Source: Liriodendron chinense (Eukaryota > Streptophyta > Magnoliopsida > Magnoliales > Magnoliaceae). From it: a stretch of 64,000 nucleotides of DNA. The stretch covers positions 7,603,356 through 7,667,355 of the forward strand of contig ML058408.1 in the NCBI GenBank assembly GCA_003013855.2. Direction: 5' to 3'. Shown in pieces: positions 26,516 through 39,166 of the stretch; the first letter of the stretch is position 1, and every line of letters begins with the position of its first letter. The notes under the pieces are model-generated. The model had not been told where the DNA came from. It searched no databases and was given only the letters and a program-made list of their open reading frames with translations. The position numbers and the translations under genes were made by a program.

Positions 26516-27241
26516 TACCTCACCTGTCTGGTTGTGATTGGTTGTGATACTATTTTTCAGGCGTAACCTCGTATGGTTGATTTACTTGTGTGAAACCTGA
26601 CTAAAGACCTTGTATTAAAGGCTACGTATATGGTTGATTTATGCGTGCTGCATGAAAATTCATTATGGGATGTGTGTTTAATGTTAATGAATGTGTCATT
26701 GTGAGGTGGAAAAATGTGAGCATGGCATTTTACAATTTACAAACTGAATAGTTATGTTTTGATTCTTTTTATCTGTTTACTTGGATGCGTAATTCATATT
26801 ATGGAGTGGAGTAAGTACTCTTACTCGCTGGGCATTGTTTTGCTCACCCTTCTTAGGGAACTGTAGGTTCAAGAGGTGACATGGAATCTTTCGAGAACAA
26901 GGTACAAGTTGAGGACATAGTGAAAATCCAGCAAGAGGAGAACGCCAACTCTAATGAAGACGTTTTTATTTGTTTTTAGATATTTTATTTAGTTTCAAGT
27001 TAATAGAATCGTAAATGAGTATATAGTGTCATGTTTGTGAATTATGGACATTTATAATTTATTTTATGATGTAAGTTGGAATAAGAGTATGGATATGGTT
27101 TAGTAGAAAAATAATAAGCAAAAAAAAATGCTTTAAAAAAAATTGCTACTAGTATTTGTATTCCTGTAATTATTACCTTAGTAGCGCTCGAAAATTTGTG
27201 TTCGGGCGGTATATTCGGGCATTGAATTTTGGGGCGTTACA

Positions 27242-30200
27242 ACAAATGTCATTTCGGAGGGAAACTAGAGATTTGTATTGTGACCAAATAATCTGAAATA
27301 CCCTAAAACTCTTAACCTGCAAGTTTCAAAGTCACGCGGTGCATATCTTTACTTGCGCACATCGAAATGCGTTTGACCCTTGTCGAGAGCTGACTGAAAG
27401 GGTCCTAAAGCCTATAGGTACCATTTCAGAGCAGAACTGGACATGCGTATTGTTGCCAAATGATAAGTAACGCCCAAAAATGCTTAACTCAAAAGTTTGA
27501 AAGTCTTGCGTCGCGTATTTCCATGTGCGCCCTTACCGGAACATCGTTAATATACGAAGAGCTGACCTGGAGGCTCCAAATTTGGAAGGAATTACCAAAA
27601 TTCGTAACATCTAGACCTCTGCACTTCATCCCGTTCATTTAATAGGTCGATGATAGCACACTCAATTGTATCGGCCAAGCCTCCTTCCAATCTAATTGAG
27701 ATTCACACTGTTGGGGCTCAAATTTGCACCCATAATAAAACTGTATGTTGCTGTCCATCTACGATGATTTGGATCGATTTCAAGATCAGGAATACCCAAA
27801 AAACACCAACTCAAACCTGTGCACCTCGAAATTCATTTGACCGTTATCCGGAGTTGACTGAAAGGGTCCGAAAACTAACAGGTACCATTTCAGAGCAAAA
27901 CTGGAAATGCGTATTGCTGTCAAATGATCTGTAACGCCCAAATATGCTTAACTCACAACTTTGAAAGTCTTGCGGTGCCTATTTTCATGACGTGTGCTTC
28001 CCGAAACAGTGTTCCTATCCGAAGAACCATGTTGGAGGCTCTAAATTAGGAAGGAATTGCCAAAATTCACAACATATGGACCTCTGCACCCCATCCCGTT
28101 CATTTGATAGGTTGCTGATAGCACCCTCAATTGTATCGTCCAAGCCTCTTTCTAATCTAACTAAGATTCACAACTGTTGGGGCTGAAATTTGCACCCATG
28201 ATAAAACAGTATGTAGTAGTTCATCTACGACGATTTGGGTCGATTTTAAGAACAGGAATACCCGAAAAAGACCAACGCAACCCTAACCAACGTACTCATG
28301 ACCAAAACCAACAAATGTCATTTCGGAACGAAACTGGACAAGCGTGTTCCTGCCAAATAATCTGAAATACCCTAAAATCCTTAACCTACAAGTTTCAAAT
28401 TCATGCGGTGCATATCTTTACTTGCGCACCTCGAAATGCGTTTGACCCTTTTTCGGCGCAGACCGAAAGGGTTCGAAAGCAAAAAGGTACCATTTCAGAG
28501 TAGAACTGGACATGCGTATTGCTGCCAAACGATTTGTAACGCCCAAAAATGCTTAACTCGCAAGTTTGAAAGTCTTGCGGTGCGTATTTCCATGTGCGTG
28601 CTTCCTAGAACAACGTTCCTAAAAATACCAGCGTAATTCTAACCCACGCAGTTTTGACCAAAACCTCCAAATGTCGTTTCGGAGCAAAACTGGAGATACC
28701 TATTGCAGCCAAATAATCCGAAATACCCTAAAACCCTTAACCTACAAGTTTCAAATTAGAGTGGTGCATATCTTTACTTGCGCACCTCGAAATGCGTTAA
28801 CACTTTTTTGGAGCTGACTGAAATGGTTTGAGAGCCTACAGATTCCTTTTCAGAGCAGAACTGGGCTGCGTATTGCTGCCAAATGATCTGTAACGCCCAA
28901 AAATGCATAACTTCCTAGTTTGAAAGTCTTACGGTGCATATTTTCATGTGCGTGCTTCCTGGAACAACGTTAATACACGAAGAGCCGACCCGGAGGCTCT
29001 AAATTAGGAAGGAATTACCAAAATTCGTAACATCTGGACCTCTGCACCTCATCCCGTTCATTTAATAGGTCGATGATAGCACACTCAATTGTATCGGCCA
29101 AGCCTCCTTCCAATCTAATTGAGATTCACAACTGTTGGGGCTCAAATTTGCACCCATAATAAAACAGTATGCTGTGGTCCAGCTATGACGATTTGGATCG
29201 ATTTGAAGATTAGGAATACCCAAAAAAATCAGCGTAACCCTAGCCCGCTCAGTTGTGACCAAAACCCACAAATGTCATTTCGGAGCGAAACTGGAGATAT
29301 GTATTGTGGCCAAATAATCCAAAATACCCTAAAACCCTTAACCTACAAGTTTCAAAGTCGCGCGGTGCATATCTTTACCTGCGCACATCGAAATGTATTT
29401 AACCGAAAGGGTCTGAAAGCCTATAGGTACCATTTCAGAGCAGAACTGGATATGCGTATTACTCCCAAATGATCAGTAACGCCCAAAAATGCTTAATTCA
29501 CAAGTTTGAAAGTCTTGCGGTGCATATTTCCATGTGTGCGCTTCCCGGAACAATGTTAATATACGAAGAGCCGACCCGGAGGCTCCAAATTAGGAAGGAT
29601 TTACCAAAATTCGTAACATCTGGACCTGTACACCTCGTCCCGTTCATTTAATAGGTCGATGATAGCACACTCAATTGTATCGGCCAAGCCTCTTTCCAAT
29701 CTAATTAAGATTCACAATTGTTGGGGCTCAAATTTGCACCCATAATAAAACAGGATGTTGCGTTCCATCTATGACGATTTGGATCGATTTCAAGATAAGG
29801 AATACCCGAAAAACACCAGCGCAGCACTAACCCGCGCAGTTGTGACCAACACCCACAAATGTTTTTTCGGAGCGAAAGTAGACACGCGTATTGCTGTGAA
29901 ATAATCCGAAATACCCTAAAACCCTTAATCACCAAGTTTCAAAGTCGCGCAGAGCATATCTTTACCTGTGCACCTCAAAATGTGTGTGACCCTTGTCCGG
30001 ATCTGACCGAAAGGGTCCGAAAGCATACAGGTACCATTTCACAGCGGTAATGGACATGCGTATTGTTGCCAAATGATCTAGAACGCCAAAAAATGCTTAA
30101 CTCACAAGTTTAAATGTCCTGTGGTGTGTATTTCATTGTGTGCCGTTTCCGGAACAACGTTCCTATACGAAGGGCTAACCCGAAGGCTCAAAAGTAGGAA

Positions 30201-33061
30201 GGAATTACCAAAATTCATAACATCTGGACTTCTGCACCCCATCCCGTTCATTTAATAGGTTGATGATAGCACACTCAACTGTATCGACCAAGCCTCTTTC
30301 CAATCTAATTGAGATTCGCAACTGTTGGGCTCAAATTTTCACCTATGATAAAACAGTATGTAGCGGTCCATCTACGATGATTTGGATCGATTTCAAGATG
30401 AGGAATACCCGAAAAACACCAGCGCAATTCTAACCCTCGCAGTCTTGACCAAAACCTCAAAATGTCATTTTGGTGCAAAACTGGACATGTGTATTGCTGC
30501 CAAATAATCTGAAATACCCAAAAACCCTTAACCTACAAGTTTCAAATTCACGCGGTGCATATCTTTACCTACGTACCTCGAAATGCGTTTAACCCTTTTC
30601 TCGAGTTGATCGAAAGGGTTCGAAAGCTTGCAGGTACCATTTCAGAGCAGAATTCGACATACGAATTGCTGCCAAATGATTTGTAATGCTAAAAAATGCA
30701 TAACTCGCATGTTTCGAAGTCTTGCGGTGCATATTTCCATGTAGGCGCTTCCCGAAACAATGTTAATATACGAAGTGCCGACCCGGAGGCTCTAAATTCG
30801 GAAGGAATTATCAAAATTTGTAACATCTGGAACTCTGCACCCCCATCCCGTTCATTTGATAGGTGGATGATAGCACACTCAATTGTATCGGCCAAGCCTC
30901 TGTCCAATCTAATAGAGATTCACAACTGTTGGGGTACAAATTCGCACCCACGATAAAACAGTATGTAGCAGACCATCTACGATGATTTGGATCGATTACA
31001 AGATCAGGAATACCCGAAAAACACCAGCGCAATTCTAACCCGCGCAGTCGTGACCAAAACCTCTAAATGTCGTTTCGGAACGAAACTAGACATGCATGTT
31101 GCTGCCAAATAATCTGAAATACCCTAAAACCCTTAACCTACAAGTTTCAAATTTACAAGGTGCATATCTTTTCCTGCGCATCTTGAAATGTGTTTGACCA
31201 TTGTCCGGATCTGACAGAAAGGGATGGAAAGATTGCAAGTACCATTTCAGAGTAGAGCTGGACATGCGTGTTGCTACCAAATGATTCAGTAATGATAAAA
31301 AATGCTTAACTCGCAAGTTTCAAAGTCTTGCGGTCCGTATTTCCATGTGCACACTTCCCGAAACAACGTTAATATACGAAGAGCCGACCCGGAGGCTCCA
31401 AATTCGGATGGAATTACCAAAATTTATAACATTTGGACCTCTGCACCCCATCACGTTCATTTGATAGGTCGATGATAGCACACTCAATTGTATCGGCCAA
31501 GCCTCTTTCCAATCTAATAGAGATTCACAACTTTTGGGGTTCAAATTCGCACCCACGATAAAACAGTATGTAGCGGACCATCTACGATGATTTGGATCTA
31601 TTACAAGATCAGGAATACCTAAAGAACATCAGTGTAACCCTAGCCCACTCAGTTGTGACCAACACCCACAAATGCCATTTCAGAGCGAAACTGGATATAC
31701 GTATTGCGGCCAAATAATCCGAAATAGCCTAAAACCCTTAACCTACAACCTTCTAATTCGCGCGGTGCATATCTTTACCTGCGCAACTCGAAATGCTTTT
31801 GACCCTTTTTCGGAACTAACCGAAAAGCTTTGAAAGCCTACAAATACCATTACAGAGCAGAACTGGACATGCGTATTGCTACCAAATGATCTGTAACGCC
31901 CAAAAATGCTCAACTTGCTAGTTTGAAAGTCTTACGGTGTGTATTTCCATGTGCGAGCTTCCCGGAACAACGTTAATATACGAAGAGCCGACCCGAAGGC
32001 TCCAAATTAGGAAGGAATTACCAAAATTCGTAACATCTGGACCTCTGCACCCCATTCCGTTCATTTCATAGGTCAATGATAGCACACTCAATTGTATCGG
32101 CCAAGCCTCTTTCCAATCTAATTGAGATTCACAACTATTGGGGTTCGAATTTGCACCCATGATAAAACAGTATGTAGTTGTCCATCTACGATGATTTGGA
32201 TCGATTTCAAGGTTAGGAATACCCGAAAAGCACTAGCACAACCCCAACCCACGCAGTTGTGACCAAAACCTGCAATTGTCGTTTCAAAGTAAAACTGGAC
32301 ATGCGTATTGCCGCTAAATAATCCGAAATACCCTAAAACCCTTAACCTACAAGTTTCAAAGTCGCGCGATGCATATCTTTACTGTGAACCTCGAAATGCA
32401 TTTGACCCTTATCCGGAGCTGACCGAAATGGTCTGAAAGCTTAAAGGTACCATTTCAAAGCGGAACTGGACATGCGTATTGCTGCCAAATGATCTGGAAC
32501 GCCCAAAAATGCTTAACTCACTACTTGAAAGTCTTACGGTGCGTATCTCCATGTGTGCGCTTCCTAGAACAACGTCCCTATACGAAGAGCAGACCCGGAG
32601 GTTCCAAATTAGGAAGGAATTACAAAAAGTCATAACTTCTGGACCTCTGCACCCCATCCCATTCATTTGATAGGTCGATGATAGCACACTAAATTGTATA
32701 GGCCAAGCCTCTTACCAATCTAATAGAGATTCACAACTGTTGGGGTTCAAATTCACACCCACGATAAAACAGTATGTAACAGACCATCTACGATGATTTG
32801 GATCGATTAAAAGACGAGGAATACCCGAAAAACACCAGCGTAGCCCTAACCCACACAAGTGTGATCAAAACCTACAAATGTCATTTTGGAGCGAAGCTGG
32901 ACATGCGTATTACCGCCAAATAATCTGAAATACCCTAAACCCCTTAACCCCTTAACCTGCAAGTTTCAATATCGCGCGGTGCATATCTTTAACTACGCAC
33001 CTTGAAATGCGTTTGACCCTTATCCAGGGCTAATCGAAAGGGTCCGAAAGCCTGCAGGTAC
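27242..33061. repeat. ~603 bp tandem satellite, segment 2
   Basis: The array resumes in register with segment 1 (ACAAATGTCATTTCGG) after the Tekay/Del-like insertion. It holds about ten units with the same landmarks. One unit near 27800 lacks about 140 bp, joining AACACCAACTCAA to ACCTGTGCACC. Another near 28620 jumps from GTTCCTAAAAA to TACCAGCG. The segment ends with the target duplication GGTAC at 33057-33061. Confidence 0.95.
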
Positions 33062-35120
33062 TGTTCGCTTCCCCAAGTGTAGGGTTGCGATGTAGTAATA
33101 ATCTCGGTAAGACCGAGGTCGATCCACAGGGAAGGAAGTAAACAATTCAAACTATCCTAATAACTAGAATCTTAAGAGGGTTGTGAAATTGGTTTTGAAC
33201 ATAAAATAGAAAATCTGATAATGAAAAGATAACTAGAGCATTAAGGATCCACTTATAGCTCTCCTTAGATGCATAATTCGCTATGGTTTCTCACTTTCTC
33301 AACTAGAATCGAAATTAAGTTCTATCTAGTCAGATGATAGAGCGGTTAAAACAATCAACCTGACATATGTATGATCCATGTATATGATTCACTCAATGCA
33401 AGCTAGGACGAGCATACTCAATTGCATAGGTCAATCCCAATTCCAATAGGCAAAGATCACAATCATAATCATCATTAAATCCTGTCACAAGACAAAACTA
33501 GATTATGATTTGAACTTGATTCAAATCACATACACAGTCTCACATAGTTCAGAATTCCAGAAAAGTAGAACTTTGGTAGGAAGTTCCCACATGAAGATCA
33601 TAGTACTAGAGCTTACTCCAATTCCTCGGATCATACAGGTCTAGACTAGCACACAACCATTAAGAACTCAAGCAATTCTCCCAAACATCCATGAGTCATC
33701 ATAAGACTAAGAAAAACTACTTGGAACTTGTATTAACTTCAAACCATTGTTCATAAATATGAAATCTAACTTTAAAACCAATAAAACGAATTAAGCCATC
33801 TAAGAAAACTATAAGGTTCACCTCTTAGCTCTACCTAAGAGATTAGCTAATGAAAAGCATATTAAAAATAAAACTAGAACTAAAAAAAAGGAAGAAAAAC
33901 TAGCTAGAAGAGGCTAGGAAGCCTCCTATGACTTGAACTCCTTGCTCCCCACGTCCTTGGTTGCCCTGGAATAGAAGAGAGCACTCCCTTTTATAGTGCA
34001 GCAAGAGTACCGCAACGTAACAAATTTTGTTTCGCTTCGTACGGCTTGACCAATGGTCAGATTGCCTTCAAAATTGATTTATAGCTTCCTTGTAATGTGA
34101 TCTTCCTTATAGATGATTTAGATTTCCAAGATTATCCTCTGAATGGGCCCACCAATCATATCACCGACCGCCTCTCAAAATTGCGCACTTTGGGTACCTT
34201 CAGAACCAGTCATCTTGCTTTCAACGCTCCGGAGTGTACAGATGTCGGATTGATCCCAAATTTTGAACATTGGTAGAAAACTTCCTCCTATACATGATAG
34301 ATGGATTAGATTGTCCAAAACAATCCCAGAATGTGGTCTGAAAATTAGAACACTTAGGGCTTTTATAAACTCTGCACAGTTGAATCTTTCTGGATGGTCC
34401 ATCTTTCTTCAACCGGTACGATCAAACCACACATCCTTTTGATCTGAAACTTTGTCGTTATTCATATATAGATGTGGTCTAAAATCTGGTCAAAGTAGAT
34501 TCTTCATATCATCAATGATGGGCCACCTGGACCGGCCCAGAGTGGAGTAGGCAGAATCTGGAACTTTCTGGACAGTTCGTATTGTTTTGGCCACCACGAT
34601 CAGTCCGTAGCTCCGATCGACACGAAACCACTTGGGTTAGTTCGGCGTCGAGCTCCTCTTAGACATGGATGTATTGGATTTCCAAATATCATTAAGATGG
34701 GCTCAGAAAACTGGTCTGAAAAATCAGAAACGGGAATGGCCTGCTGTCTGCAATCTGAAACCCTGAAATTGCATGGCCGACCGGTCAAGACCGGTCGGAC
34801 AAGGCTGGACTTGCTCCAGCAGCTTTAAGAGAGGGGAGATCTATTGGCCGACCAGTCAAGACCGGTTGGACCACCTTGTGGGGCTCTCCTTTTTCTTTCC
34901 TTTCTTCTTTCTCTTCTTTCCTTTCTTCTTCCCTCTTTTGTTACTCCTTTCCCTTGATCGTCAAGGTATGTAAGAAAGGTCTCGAAGCATCCGAATGATG
35001 AAGTCCCTCTTTCATTCCTACAACCGCAAAACTATGCACTAGATTAGCCTTTAAATCATAAAAACCATGCATAATGAGTGATGAATTGGGGTTAGAATAT
35101 GCACAATTAAGAGCTCAACA
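33062..35120 (-). mobile_element. Solo LTR, 2.06 kb, family not assigned
   Basis: The insertion is flanked by GGTAC on both sides (33057-33061 and 35121-35125), and its ends are TG and CA on either strand. It has no primer-binding site, polypurine tract or coding domain, so a solo LTR left by LTR-LTR recombination is the simplest reading. Orientation is tentative: a good TATA box exists only on the minus strand (33989-33995), with a plausible transcript start about 30 bp beyond. A CT-rich tract at 34886-34958 and two copies of a GGCCGACC-GTCAAGACCGGT block (34775 and 34846) are the other landmarks. A small non-autonomous element is the alternative. Confidence 0.75.
33989..33995 (-). promoter_or_regulatory. 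TATA box candidate in the solo LTR
   Basis: The minus strand reads CTATAAAAGGGAGTGC, a strong plant TATA match. It would split the LTR into a U3 of about 1.15 kb and an R-U5 of about 0.9 kb. This is a prediction from sequence only. Confidence 0.5.
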
Positions 35121-38100
35121 GGTACCATTTCAGATAAGAACAGGACATGCGTATTGCTATCAAATGATCTGGAACGCCCACAAATGATTAACTCACAAGT
35201 TTGAAAGTCTTACGATTCGTATTTTCATATGTGAGCTTCCCGAAACAACGTTAATATACAAAGAGCCAACCCGAAGGCTCCAAATTAGGAAGAAATTACC
35301 AAAATTCGTAACATCTAGACATTTGCACCCCATCCCGTTCATAAGATAGGTCGATGATAGCACACTCAATCATATCGGCCAAGCCTCTTTCCAATCTAAT
35401 TGAGATTCACAACAGTTGGGGCTCAAATTTGCACCCATGATAAAACAGTGTGTAGCTGTCCATCTACAACAATTTGGATCGATTTCAAGATCAGGAATAC
35501 CCAAAAAACACCAGCACAACCCTAACCTGTGCAGTTGTGACCAAAACCTGCAAATGTCATTCCGGAGCGAATTTAGACATGCGTATTGTCGCCAAATAAT
35601 CGGAAATGGCCTAAAACCCTTAATCTACAAGTTTCAAAGTCGCGCGGTGCATATCTTTACCTATGCACCTCGAAATGCGTTTGACCCATGTTCAGAGCTA
35701 ATCGAAAGGGTCCGAAAGCTTACAGGTACCATTTGAGAGTGGAACTGGACATGCGTATTACTGCCAAATGATCTGGAACGCCTAAAAATGCTTAACTCAC
35801 AAGTCTGAAGGTCTTGCGATACGTATTTCCATGTGAGCGCTTCCCGGAACAACGTTCCTATATGAAGAGCCAAGCCAGAGGCTCCAAACTATGACGAAAT
35901 TACTAAAATTCGTAACATCTAGACCTCTGCACCCCATCCTATTCCTTTGATAAGTTGGTGATAGCACACTCAATTATATCGGCCAAGCCTCTTTCCAATC
36001 TAATTGCGATTCACAACTATTGGGGCTCAAATTTGCACCCATGATAAAACAGTATGTAGCGCTTCCCGGAACAACGTTCCTATATGATAAAACAGTATGT
36101 AGCGGTTCACAAATTCGCGTGGTGCATATCTTTACCTGTGCACCTCGAAATGCGTTTGACCCTTTTCCGGAGCTGACCGAAAGGGATCGAAAGCCTACAG
36201 GTACCATTTCAGAACAGAACTGGGCATGCGTACTGTGCCAAATGATCCGCAACGCCCAAAATGGTTAACTCGCAAGTTTGGAAGTCTTACGGTGCGTATT
36301 TCCATGTGCGTGCTTTCCAGAACAACGTTCCTAAAAGAAAAGCCGACCCGAAAGCTCTAAATTAGGAAGGAATTGCCAAAATTGGTAACATCTGGATGTC
36401 TGCACCCCATCCCGTTCATTTGATAGGTCGCTGATAACACACTTAATTGTATCGTCCAAGCCTATTTCCAATCTAATAGAGGTTCGCAACAGTTGGGGTT
36501 CAAATTTGCACCCATGATAAAACAGTATGTAGCGGAACATCTATGATGATTTGGATCGAGTACAAGATCAGGAATACTAAAAGAACACCAGCGTAACCCT
36601 AGCCCGCGCAGTTGTGATCAAAACCCATAAATGTTATTTCGGAGCGAAACTGGAGATATGTATTGTGGCCAAATAATCCGAAATACCCTTAAACCCTTAA
36701 CCTGCAAGTTTCAAAGTCGCGCGGTGTATATCTTTACCTGCCCATATCGAAATGCATTTGACCCTTGTCTAGAGCTAACCGAATGGGTCTGAAGGCCTAT
36801 AGGTACCATTTCAGAGCAGAACTGGACATACGTATTGCTGCTAAATGATTCGTAACGCCCAAAAATGCTTAACTTACAAGTTTGAAAGTCTTACGGTGCA
36901 TATTTCCATGTGTGCGCTTCCCGGAACAACGTTAATATACGAAGAACCGACCCAGAGGCTCCAAATTAGGAAGGAATTTCCAAAATGCATAACATCTGAA
37001 CCTCTGCACCCCATCCCGTTCATTTAATAGGTCGATGATATCACACTCAATTATATCGGCCAAGCCTCTTTCCAATCTAATTGAGATTCACAACTGTTGG
37101 GGCTCAAATTTGCACCCATAATAAAACAGTATGTAGCGGTCCATCTACGATGATTTGGATCGATTACAAGATCAGGAATACTCGAAAAACACTAGCGCAA
37201 ACCTGCGCACCTTGAAATGCATTTGACCCTTATCCGGAGCTGACCAAAAGGGACCGAAAATTACAGGTACCATTTCAGAGCAGAATTGGACATGCGTATT
37301 GCTGCCGAATGATTCGAAATGTATAAAAATGCTTAACTCGCAACTTTGAAAGTCTTGTGGTCCATATTTTCATGTGTGCGCTTCTCGGAACAACTTTCCT
37401 ATATGAAGAGCCAAGTCAGAGGCTCCAAATTAGGAATGAATTATCAAAATTCATAACATCTGGACCTCTGCTCCCAATCTCGTTCATTTGATAGGTCGAT
37501 GATAGCACACTCAATTGTATCGTCTAAGCCTCTTTCCAATCTAATTGCAATTCACAATTGTTGGGGCTCAAATTTGCACTCACGATAAAATAGTATGTAG
37601 CAGTTCATCCACAACGATTTGGATCAATTTCAAGATCAGGAATACCCGAACAACACCACCGAAATTCTAACCCACGCATTTGTGACCAAAACCTTCAAAT
37701 GTCGTTTCGAAGCGAAACTGTACATGCGTATTCCGCCAAATAATCCGAAATACCCTAAAACCCTTCACCTACAAGTTTTAAACTCGCGTGATGCATATCT
37801 TTACCCTGCGAACTTTGAAATGCATTTGACCCTTGTTTGGAGCTGACCGACAAGGTCCGAAAGCTTAAAGGTACCATTTTCGAGGAAAACTGGACATGCG
37901 TATTGCTGCCAAATCATCCGGAACGCCCAAAAATGCTTAACTCACTACTTTGAAAGTCTTCCGGAGCGTATTTCCATGTGTGCGCTTCCTAAGAACAACG
38001 TTTCTATACGAAGAGCCGATCCGGAGGTTCCAAATTAGGAAGTAATTATCCAAAAGTCGTAACATCTAGACCTCTGCACCCCATCCCATTCATTTCATAG

Positions 38101-39166
38101 GCCGATGATAGCACACTCAATTGTATTGGGCAAGCCCCTTTCCCATCTAATTTAGATTCACAACTATTGAGACTCAAATTTGTACCCATGATAAAACAGT
38201 ATGTAGCGATCCATCTACGACGATTTGGGTTGATTGCAAGATTAGGAATACCCGAAAAAAACCAGTGTAACCCTAACCCGCGTAGTTGTGACCAAAACCA
38301 ACAAACGTCATTTCGGAGCGAAACTGGACAAGCGTATTGCCGCCAAATAATGCGAAATACCCTAAAACCCTTAACCTAGAAGTTTCAAATTCGCGCGGTG
38401 CTTATCTTTACCTGTGCACCTCGAAATGCATTTGACCCTTTTTTGGAGCTGACCGAAAGGGTTCGAAAGCCTACAGGTACCATTTTAGAGCAAAATTGGA
38501 CATGCGTATTGCTGCCAAATGATCTATAACGCCCAAAAATGCTTAACTCGCAAGTTTCAAAGTCTTCCGGTGTGTATTTCCATGTGCGCGCTTCTAGGAA
38601 CAACGTTAATATACGAAGAGCTGACCCGGAGTCTCCAAATTAGGAAGGAATTTCCAAAATTCATAACATCTGAACCTCTGCACTCCATCCCGTTCATTTC
38701 AGAGGTCGATGATAGCACACTCAATTGTATCAGCCAAGCCTCTTTCCAATCTAATTGAGATTCACAACTGCTGGGGATCAAATTTGCATCCATGATAAAA
38801 CAGTATGTAGCTGTCCATCTACGACGATTTGGATCGATTTCAAGATCAAGAATAGACAAAAAACACCAGCGCAACCCTAATCCATGCAGTTGTGACCAAA
38901 ACCAGCAATTGTCATTTCGGAGCGAAACTGGACATGCGTGTTGCCGCCAAATAATCGAAAATACCCTAAAAACCTTAACCTACAAGTTTCAAAGTCGTGT
39001 GATGCATATCTTTACTGCGAACCTTGAAATGCATTTGACCCTTGTACGGAGCTGACCCAAAGGGTCCAAAAACTTAAAGGTACCATTTCAGAGCGGAACT
39101 GGACATGCGTATTACTGCCAAATGATCCGGAATGCCCAAAAATGCTTAACTCACTACTTTGAAAGT
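35121..39166. repeat. ~603 bp tandem satellite, segment 3
   Basis: About seven units continue in register after the solo LTR. A unit near 36050-36115 is scrambled, and one near 37195 lacks about 140 bp at the same joint as the unit near 27800. The last ~320 bp (38840-39166) is almost identical to 56025-56351. The segment ends in the target duplication AAAGT at 39162-39166. Confidence 0.95.
36045..36115. repeat. Scrambled satellite unit with three novel joints
   Basis: The order here is CAGTATGTAGCG, then CTTCCCGGAACAACG through CCTATATG, then ATAAAACAGTATGTAGCGG again, then CACAAATTCGCG. These parts normally lie hundreds of bases apart in the unit. The joints occur at short shared sequences (GCG, then ATGA), as expected for template switching or end joining. 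Confidence 0.7.

Larger units (their letters stand above)
22759..27241 (+). mobile_element. Tekay/Del-like Ty3/gypsy chromovirus remnant (internal deletion)
   Basis: The insertion is bounded by the direct repeat ACAAA at 22754-22758 and 27242-27246. Its ends are TGTAA and TTACA. It is not a simple solo LTR: a new LTR start (TGTAATATCTGTG) lies 158 bp inside at 22917, directly after a polypurine tract and the final codons of pol. The remnant therefore seems to hold the first ~5 bp of the 5' LTR, a large deletion of the rest of that LTR and nearly all the internal region, then the 3' end of the internal region and the full 3' LTR. The family call rests on the pol tail overlapping the LTR and the LTR end GGGGCGTTACA, both typical of Tekay/Del elements. 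Confidence 0.75.
22917..27241 (+). repeat. 4.3 kb 3' LTR of the Tekay/Del-like remnant
   Basis: The LTR runs from TGTAATATCTGTG to GGGGCGTTACA, 4325 bp. It has no coding capacity: the ORFs inside it are short, overlap in several frames and show no domain. It includes a (TAA)n run and a three-copy ~64 bp repeat. The stretch TACTCTTACTCGCTGGGCAT near 26817 followed by TTGCTCACCC resembles the conserved 3' part of Del-type LTRs. No primer-binding site follows the LTR, because the satellite resumes at once. Confidence 0.75.

Noticed and set aside
26211..26547. Two overlapping ~100-codon ORFs in the long LTR
   Set aside because: They are two frames of the same minisatellite and have no domain.
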